Source: Agelas oroides
Lineage: Eukaryota; Porifera; Demospongiae; Agelasida; Agelasidae
Reading direction: 5' to 3'
Length of the DNA: 64,000 nucleotides
Assembly (NCBI GenBank): GCA_949130485.1
Contig: OX422183.1
Span: forward strand, 21,879,202-21,943,201
The stretch's first letter is position 1. Each line of letters begins with the position of its first letter. The translations under genes and the position numbers were made by a program. Positions 57,740-64,000 of the stretch are shown piece by piece. Below the pieces are notes generated by a model. That model had not been told where the DNA came from and ran no database searches. It was given only the letters and a program-made list of their open reading frames with translations.

Positions 57740-58689
57740 ATGCCTCCCAATGGTCCAGCTGAATGGCGTGCTAGAATAGGTCACTGGGAGAACAGAAAGC
57801 TGCGGTGGTACCAAGCGCACTGCGGGTGTCGCCCGCGCGTCCCGCTACATCTACACCTGGAGCGGGTGATCTCAGAGGCGCCTCTGTTGTGTGTCCTGCT
57901 GCTACTGTCGCTGATGGGGAAGGTGTCCACCCGCGTATGCGAGACAGGAAATGGTGCGCTCTCCTCTCTGGGCAAGCTATCTCGGTGCTGTGCGAGGGGT
58001 CGGCGTGGAAGGGTATGGGCCACGCCCCTTTTATCTCTCTTTCTGGCACTGTCTTTGTTGCTGGTGGTAGCAGGTGACGTGGAAACCAACCCGGGCCCAA
58101 TCAGCGGTGAGGGAAAGCACTAATTCTTAATGTGACTGATGCCAAGACGTCACTAAGTTCCAATGTGACGGTCATACATGATTTCAAGGTGTTATTTCTT
58201 GTTCCTCAGATGAGCGCCTTGCTCAAGTTGATGATTCTGAGCTAAGTAAGTTTACTTGTGATGTCCTTCAATCTCCAGTATACTGAATAATTACGCATTA
58301 GGTTCATAGGTATACCTCATGGTTCTTGTGCATGGGTAGAGGAAAGAGCTTGAGTTTGTGCATGCTTAGTCCACCAGGATTTCTGAATTGTAAAAGTTCA
58401 GCAAACCACTCTGTTTAATGAACTTTGCATGAATCAGCCAATTTCTCCCTTACAAAAGATATCTTTCACTGACAATGCTTGTGTGAACAATGACGAGGAA
58501 GTGATAAAAATACTCACTCTTTGTTTACAAGAATTATAAAAGTACTGTAGTAGCGATGTAGTAAATGATACAACATGTGCTATTTAAAGTTCACCGATTC
58601 CTTCAATCGATAATGTCTGACTGTTACTATTATATAATGTCACTGAAATTGTCTGAATGTTCACAGGGAACATAACCATACATCAGCAG
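57740..58689 (+). CDS. Leader with 2A translational-recoding motif, 5' part of a gene
   Basis: Exon 1 (57740-58106) starts at ATG (MPPNGPAEWRARIGHW) and ends in a hydrophobic stretch (TPLLSLFLALSLLLVVAG, residues 95-112) directly followed by DVETNPGP (113-120), an exact match to the 2A consensus at which the ribosome skips a peptide bond between Gly and Pro. Another hydrophobic segment lies at about 47-59. Splice donor GTGAGG follows; exons 2 (58210-58245, DERLAQVDDSEL) and 3 (58667-58689, RNITIHQQ) are in phase. Hydrophobic 2A leaders that also work as signal peptides are described for sea urchin and other invertebrate NLR-type proteins, and 2A motifs also occur in non-LTR retrotransposon ORFs; no retrotransposon domain was seen here. 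The remainder of the gene was not identified; the death-domain exon at 63568 is a candidate. Confidence 0.75.
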
Positions 58690-59128
58690 GTAAACTAAAT
58701 TGGCTGTGTAACAGAGTCATTTACCCAGGAGATTTTATGCATGTGGAAACTAGTTATCTCAGCATGCTGCTTTTCCATCTACACACACAGTCAATTTCAC
58801 TATCTTTGCATAAGCTAACCAACTAAGTGCTGCGGCTGAAAACCTTGTTATAGGGATAGATCACTTAGAAGCAATTTACAACCCTTGCTTGCTGATGCAG
58901 TTATAGAAGGCCTTAGAAGGTTGTGCTTTGTGGGCTTGTCTTTGCAAAGGACTGTAACATGCTATGGTAGCATGATCATAGCATGGAAATCCTAGAATTA
59001 GGTTGTCCGTGCACGTCGGTAGAGTGTTATACATTCTGTCTTGTCACTGGAACACCCTTCATAGTCAGTGGTGTGCTGGCAGTGTTCCAGTATGCAAGAC
59101 ATTTGTCTGTATGTATTTCAGCAGTGAG
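58690..59128. other. No gene recognised
   Basis: Possible intron of the 2A-leader gene. No splice-consistent exon was recognised. Confidence 0.4.
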
Positions 59129-59591
59129 TACCGTAGTCTTGCGAAAGAGCACCCATGGGCGGAGCACCTTACAAGTCTGCTAAAGAGGGAGGTGGGCGCT
59201 CTTTTGAGTGTTTCCACATTTAACCATGAAAGAGCACCCATGTCAAGTTTACAGCGACTTGATGCCCTTGAAGCAAATAATTGGACAAATAATAACGTAC
59301 AATGGAACCACCAGCAGCTTCGAAGTCAAGTCATAACACTCTGAACGGCACCATGTCACTGTAAGCATGGCAGTGTGCACCGCATTAGCTATGTCCGTCT
59401 ACGCAAAAATGCCTTGTACTACCCTTCGGTGGAGTATTACACGAAGTTTCTTACCTCAGACATGCATAGCGCTTGAGACTGTGCTTCTCAAACTCCACAT
59501 CAAGCTCGCTCCAGGGTGGGCGCTCATTCGAGTAAACTTTGACCCTATACACAAAAGTAGGGGGTGGGCGCTCTTTCGTGAGACTACAGTA
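59129..59591. mobile_element. MITE-like element with inverted ends, 463 bp
   Basis: Left TACCGTAGTCTTGCGAAAGA and right CTTTCGTGAGACTACAGTA are inverse complements with few mismatches, and the subterminal GAGCACCCAT / GGTGGGCGCTC blocks match too. Additional GGGTGGGCGCTC and GGTGGGCGCTC words recur inside. No coding domain. Confidence 0.8.
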
Positions 59592-60869
59592 TATGCCAAA
59601 TTTTTGCAAGACCAGAATTGCAGTTATTAAGGAACATTGGTAATATGTATTGTACTGTAGCTAAATGAAATACTGCAACCTGATTTGTCAATTGCAGGTA
59701 GTATAAATCACTTATACCACCTGAATTAAACTTGTAGCATGGCAGCCGTACAAATCAAAGGCACCACCTGCAGTTAATAGTGTAGACGCGAACGTGGCAG
59801 TTAGAACACACCAGTTAAGAGAACACAGTCATCATGGCAGTTAGAACACAGGATGGCTACACCCCAAGATGCAACTTAAAGTGGCAGAGAACCCTGCACT
59901 TTCAAGGTCGACAAACCTGGAATCCAAGCTGATAGAATTCTTTGTCTTCTTAAAATTTTAGCACACAGTCCGTTTTGGGTGTCTCAAACCGTTCACTGTT
60001 CGTTGGCATTGGCATCCAATAATCAGTTTATAATTAAGTTAGTTAAGATGTGGCCTGGTGGAACCCCTCATGTGGTGGTCGGAACTTTGAAGATAAGCTT
60101 AGATCGACTTGAAAAAAAAAATTCATAAAAAATTAGTTTAGTAGAGTGCTGTAGTGTCAGTAGCTGTGAGTAGTGCGTAATGCCTGCTTGTGAAAGCAAG
60201 CTTGTGTCTAGAAGGAGCAGAAAGACCACAGTGGCCAACACTGTACTCATTGGGTAGTCCCAGGTCTTACGATCGTATGCCAAGCCTAGTAGGTGAGCGT
60301 GGCCCGGAGCTTCGAGTGCTGGGCTGGGCTTTAACTAGAATGCGCAATATATCGTTGGTACTACGCTGAAGTGGACAAGAAAGCTGAAGAGTGGTTGTGT
60401 GTGGAACAGAGCCGTGAGTTGTTTAGCAACATAAGGGGGAGAGGTGGGGCTAGTAATGCTTGCTTGCACTCGTGAATGAGCCCCTCCCGTAGACAAGCTG
60501 TGAATTTTTTGAAATGTGCATTCATTTTGGTGCAGTCAAAGTTGTCCATTCCAAGAGTAGTGACAAACATGAGTCTAGCCTGACTTTGAGAGTAGCTCTG
60601 AACAAAAGCTGGCACAGACTGATTTGAGATACATTGGTGGTTAGGACGCTACCTACAGTGAGCATGTAGATGCGTCCATCGAGTGGCAATTTTGGGTCAT
60701 GAATATATTAATAAGCTACTAAAACCCTTTTTTAAAATTAGGCAAAGCAAGATTGCCCTAAACCAAACCCTAACCCTGAAACTAGGAGTAACACTGGTCC
60801 TGACTGTAACCCAGGTTTATGTTTTCGTTAACCTCCGCCAAGAGACTTCCACCGCCACAAAAAAACCTG
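59592..60869. other. No gene recognised
   Basis: Short ORFs on both strands. The block CACCCCAAGATGCAACTTAAAG at about 59861-59882 also occurs at about 27627-27648, next to dispersed repeat R. Confidence 0.45.
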
Positions 60870-61448
60870 CGTAAATAAATAAATAATTCACAGGCCAGAG
60901 GAAGCGTTGGACATCCATCTGAGTTGATATTCGTTAATGGCATGGTGCACTTACCCCAGGAATGAAACTTTGGTATACCAACAACTCTCCCTTCACCAGC
61001 TACACCACCGTCACCCCTCACAGCGACTCCCGAAGCGCTTACGTGACGTCACACGTTAATATACTACGTATAAAATCATTGCGTGTATTGAGCGCGCTAC
61101 TGTGCTTCAGGCTAATATTATGCGCGTAACGCGCGAGTATGAAGCAGGCGAAGGCGTGTTGATAAACTGATGTCTGGCTCCTCCCTTGAGGGTAAAGCTT
61201 TTTTAAGAAGCCACAAAACTCTGAACTTTAAGGCTTTCTACTTCAGGTAAATTTGCAGCACAAAACCCTCATCTCTAAAACCTACTTCATGCAGGTCTTG
61301 TGGCTAAGTAGCAGTGAACTTTTTTCCCCTAAAGCCTACTAACAAAGATTTAACCTACGTATAGCACTGAACTCTAAAGTGTTCGAGCCAAGGTAAACCT
61401 GCAGCACTAACCTCCCGTGAGCATCTTGGGGTGCGGTTACTTTGCTCG
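60870..61448. repeat. Dispersed repeat R, copy B
   Basis: Matches copies A (27640) and C (61480). Contains the extra GC-rich internal segment (about 61020-61160: TGACGTCACACGTTAATA, GTAACGCGCGAGTATGAAGC) missing from copy A. Confidence 0.92.
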
Positions 61449-61479
61449 ATAATAATACAAATTACACCCTATAACTAAT

Positions 61480-62066
61480 ATAATACACAGGCCAGAGGAA
61501 GTGTTGGACATCCAATCTGAGTTGATATTCGTTAATGGCATGGTGCACTTACCCCAGGAATGAAACTTCGGTACACCAACAACTCTCCCTTCACCATCTA
61601 CACCACCGTCACCCCTCACAGCGACTCCCAAAGCGATTTTGCTGCTTAAGTGACGTCACACGTTCAATAAACCTATGTATAAAATACTTGGTACGTGTAT
61701 TATGCGCGCTACCGTGCTTTGGACTAATAATACGCGCATAACACGTAACGAGCAAGTATGAAGCAGGTGAAGGCATGATAAACTGATGTCTGGCTCCTCC
61801 CTTGAGGGTAAAGCTTTTATAAGAAGCCACAAAACTGAACTCTAAGGCTTTCTTCTTCAGGTAAATTTGCAGCACAAAATTGTGATCTCTAAAGCCTTCT
61901 ACTTCAGGTCTTGTAGCTAAGTAGCAGTAAACTTTGTTCTCCTAAAGCCTGCTAACAAACCTTTTACCTGCGTGTAGCACTGCACTCTAAAGTGTTCGAG
62001 CCAAGGTAAACCTGCAGCACTAACCTCTTATGAGCATCTTGGGGTGTGGTTACTTTGCTCGATACA
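61480..62066. repeat. Dispersed repeat R, copy C (tandem to B)
   Basis: Begins again at CACAGGCCAGAGGAAGTG, about 600 bp after copy B, and ends GTGTGGTTACTTTGCTCGAT. Carries the internal segment with TGACGTCACACG. Confidence 0.92.
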
Positions 62067-62098
62067 AAATAAAGGGTAATTCATATATCACTAAAAAG

Positions 62099-62700
62099 CT
62101 AAAACTGAGTCCATGAACACGTCCATGAAAGTTCTGGATCAATGGCTGGTTGAACACTTGCAGTTTTAGGAGAAACAAAGAGGGCAGATGGCACCACAGA
62201 AGTAGCATGAAATGAACTGGATGCTTGCAGTGGGCTGCAATGGTCCCACTGAGGGCTGAGTTGCACTACTACAAACACATCTCCCGACAAGGACATTGCA
62301 CTGAATGGGGGACATCCTGGCTGCAAACATAGCAAACCAGTGTCTTCGGTGGTTAAAGACTTACCGTTCATTTTCCAGGTTTCCATCAGAAACAAACGCA
62401 GAACCAAGCAGCAAAGTTCAGTACACTCCTTGTTCACTGGCTTCAGACTTATACTATCGACAGTATGCACTATGCTGATTTCACACGACACAATCCATTG
62501 TTTAAACGTTGAAACTGCCCACTTTGTGTTCTCGGTATTTTCCGAATGTACCGCCCCTTCGAAATAGTCTTCCAACGATAGCTCTTCAGCGAAGTGCCCT
62601 GCTTTCCTTTAGGAGCAGATGGCTTCGTGCGCCGCTTCTTTGTAGGTTGAAGATCATCCTCCTTCTCTTTCTCACTCTCGAAACCACTCCTGTCATTCAT
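62099..62700 (-). pseudogene. Crypton-recombinase-derived (KCTD1/ZMYM-like) N-terminus, frameshifted
   Basis: From ATG at 62700 the minus strand reads a basic stretch (EKEKEDDLQPTKKRRTKPSA), then after a frame change within about 62595-62615 continues HFAEELSLEDYFEGAVHSEN, TENTKWAVSTFKQWI, and ELCCLVLRLFLMETWKMNGK to a stop at 62099. The pattern N-T-K-x-A-V-x-x-F-x-x-W followed by L...L-x-x-F-x-x-E-x-x-K-x-x-G-K is the N-terminal part of proteins carrying a Crypton-type tyrosine recombinase fold. The catalytic C-terminal part is absent. A sequencing error could explain the frame break. Confidence 0.5.
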
Positions 62701-62819
62701 CGCATACTTACGTCTTTCTTATTGACACTAACGATTGCCAATGTAGGAGAAAACACAAATGCTTTCTTCTATGCTGCTGCAGTCAATAATCCACATTCAA
62801 ACTCTGGGATAATTTAATT

Positions 62820-63264
62820 ACGCCAGCGTTCAACCAGTAAAATTGCAGAACGGTTTTGCTCAAGCAGTTTCTATGCAACTGTTGCTAAGCGCTAGCCTTT
62901 GATTTGTATGGCTGCCCAGCTACAAGCCAGGTAAATCACCCGCTAGGCTTGTTTACCTAGTAATACACTCGACAGTTCCGGGTATTACTGGTAAACATGC
63001 CTAGGGGTGGTTTATGTATAGCTTATACCGCCTGTGATTTAACTTTTACCGCCTGTAACTGAAATTGCAGTTTAATACCATCAAGCGCTACAAATATAGC
63101 AACAAGTTATCATACGGTTTGCATGTGCAAAGCACTTATATAGCTCTTTAGTGGCTGTATGACGATGGCTGCAGTCTGAAAACATAGGTAGCGGTGAAGA
63201 AAGCGAATTTGAACTGTAGCATTGCTAGGCAGTTTTGTTGCTAAGTAGAAAAATGGCTAATATC
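62820..63264. other. No gene recognised
   Basis: An imperfect inverted repeat around 62937-63013 (TTACCTAGTAATAC against GTATTACTGGTAA) is the only structure seen. Confidence 0.45.
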
Positions 63265-63402
63265 TTATACGATGAAACCCTTGGGCCTACGGGATTTAGA
63301 TCCCCTTGGAAACCATAAACACCCTTTCACTTCACATGCGGGTGTTTATATAGGTTTTCACACGTATCTAAATCCTGTAGACCCCTTGGTTTCATCGTAT
63401 AA
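63265..63402. mobile_element. 138-bp hairpin MITE
   Basis: TTATACGATGAAACC at the left and its inverse GGTTTCATCGTATAA at the right, with symmetry continuing through ATTTAGAT and AAACACCC to the centre. No clean target duplication. Confidence 0.85.
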
Positions 63403-63567
63403 CCTATATTTGTCTTCATGAGAAAATGTCAACACTTGTTCTCTCCCCAACATCAACCTGATAAGTAAGCTATGTCCATATGTAGCTTGACGCATTCATA
63501 AGCACGTAATACATGCACTTGAACAGTAGCTTATTATGAGTCTGTCTCACTGTATATACACTACCAG

Positions 63568-63858
63568 CTGACAAGGACATTCATGATGTGTATGGTGAGG
63601 TGGTTGATCTTGCTGGGAGATGGTCAAGCATGTGCCTGGCTTTGAGACTACTACCTGCAGATCAGAGTGCAATTGCAGCTGCTCACCCTGGAAACCCTCA
63701 TGATTGTCTTCAAACAGTCCTTGTTAAGTGGCTGCAAAAATGTTATGACTACCAGCGATTTGGGTCTCCGACCTGGAGGATGCTGGTCAAAGCAGTGAGT
63801 GATCCAGCTGGAGGAAATAATAGTGCCTTAGCAGAAAGAATAGCGAAAAACCATGCAG
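63568..63858 (+). CDS. Death-domain exon (internal exon of a larger gene)
   Basis: A symmetrical phase 1-1 exon of 97 codon equivalents between acceptor CTACCAG and donor GTAGGT. It reads DVYGEVVDLAGRWSSMCLAL, RLLPADQSAIAAAHPGNPHD, CLQTVLVKWLQKCYDYQRFG, SPTWRMLVKAVSDPAGGNNS, ALAERIAKNH: the six-helix death-domain pattern with Trp in helix 2, a conserved W-L in helix 4, and T-W-x-x-L in helix 5. Death domains mediate homotypic assembly in apoptosis and innate-immune signalling; sponges have many such genes. A further acceptor (TCTCTCAG) ends at 63998, so the gene continues past the window. It may or may not join the 2A leader at 57740. Confidence 0.82.
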
Positions 63859-64000
63859 GTAGGTGATTTGAATGTATATCATGTAAATTGTGTGTATTCT
63901 GTGGTGTGTGTGTGTAACATTTTAACAACCAAAAACAAGGTTCTTCAACCCTTGGCTGGGCTATTTCCAGTTTTACAAAATGAATTGTTTTCTCTCAGTG

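Noticed and set aside
57771-58100. Minus-strand ORFs opposite the 2A leader
   Set aside because: Shadows of a GC-rich coding exon; the plus strand has the 2A motif and a spliceable donor.
1-64000. CRISPR arrays, bacterial operons or organellar genes
   Set aside because: Regular repeats here are micro- and minisatellites without spacers; genes have spliceosomal introns and animal domains.

Overview
The window is animal nuclear DNA, most probably from a sponge (inferred). The evidence is short GT-AG introns, a single-exon astacin protease with three C2 domains and an EGF module, a death-domain exon, a 2A-type translational recoding leader, and very dense palindromic and terminal-inverted-repeat elements. 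No bacterial, organellar or CRISPR features were seen. Another marine invertebrate cannot be excluded without a search.

Layout. 1-3.9 kb: two large TGTC/TGTCT arrays on either side of the 3' end of a Penelope-like (GIY-YIG) retroelement. 3.9-24.0 kb: a diverged segmental duplication (copy 1 about 3901-10887, copy 2 about 12516-24043). It carries the C-terminal half of a guanine deaminase gene and, downstream, exons for two extracellular beta-sandwich-like modules. Copy 1 is heavily deleted. Copy 2 is better preserved, but its deaminase has an in-frame stop. A hammerhead-ribozyme-like motif, a 56-bp minisatellite and a palindromic MITE lie in both copies, while two other insertions are only in copy 2, where copy 1 gives the empty site. 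24-28.6 kb: a remnant of an astacin/C2 paralogue and repeats. 28.6-31.0 kb: an apparently intact secreted astacin-C2-C2-EGF-C2 gene. 31-45.2 kb: mostly repeats, several with recognisable target-site duplications, two minisatellites, and decayed minus-strand coding sequence of unknown family.

45.3-57.6 kb is the most interesting region. Two Mutator-like (MULE) DNA transposons of the same unusual architecture are nested. The older one (45287-57604) is a broken gene with stops, a frameshift, an LTR-retrotransposon fragment and a disrupted OTU domain. A younger one (52256-57585) sits in its right terminal inverted repeat, flanked by a 9-bp target duplication with one mismatch. The younger element has eight phase-consistent exons that read as an uninterrupted 1154-residue protein: a zinc/GCM1-like N-terminal region, MULE DDE core, SWIM zinc finger, CXXC DNA-binding domain and C-terminal OTU cysteine protease. 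Its termini resemble those of short palindromic MITEs scattered across the window, some with 8-9 bp target duplications, so this transposase family may mobilise them.

57.7-64 kb: directly downstream is a leader exon ending in a 2A recoding motif with two short in-phase exons. Then come a MITE, two tandem copies of a repeat also found at 27.6 kb, a frameshifted minus-strand gene resembling the N-terminus of Crypton-derived recombinase-like proteins, a hairpin element and a death-domain exon that may belong to a gene running past the window.

All gene models were read by eye from ORFs, splice signals and exon phases; no alignment or database search was run.
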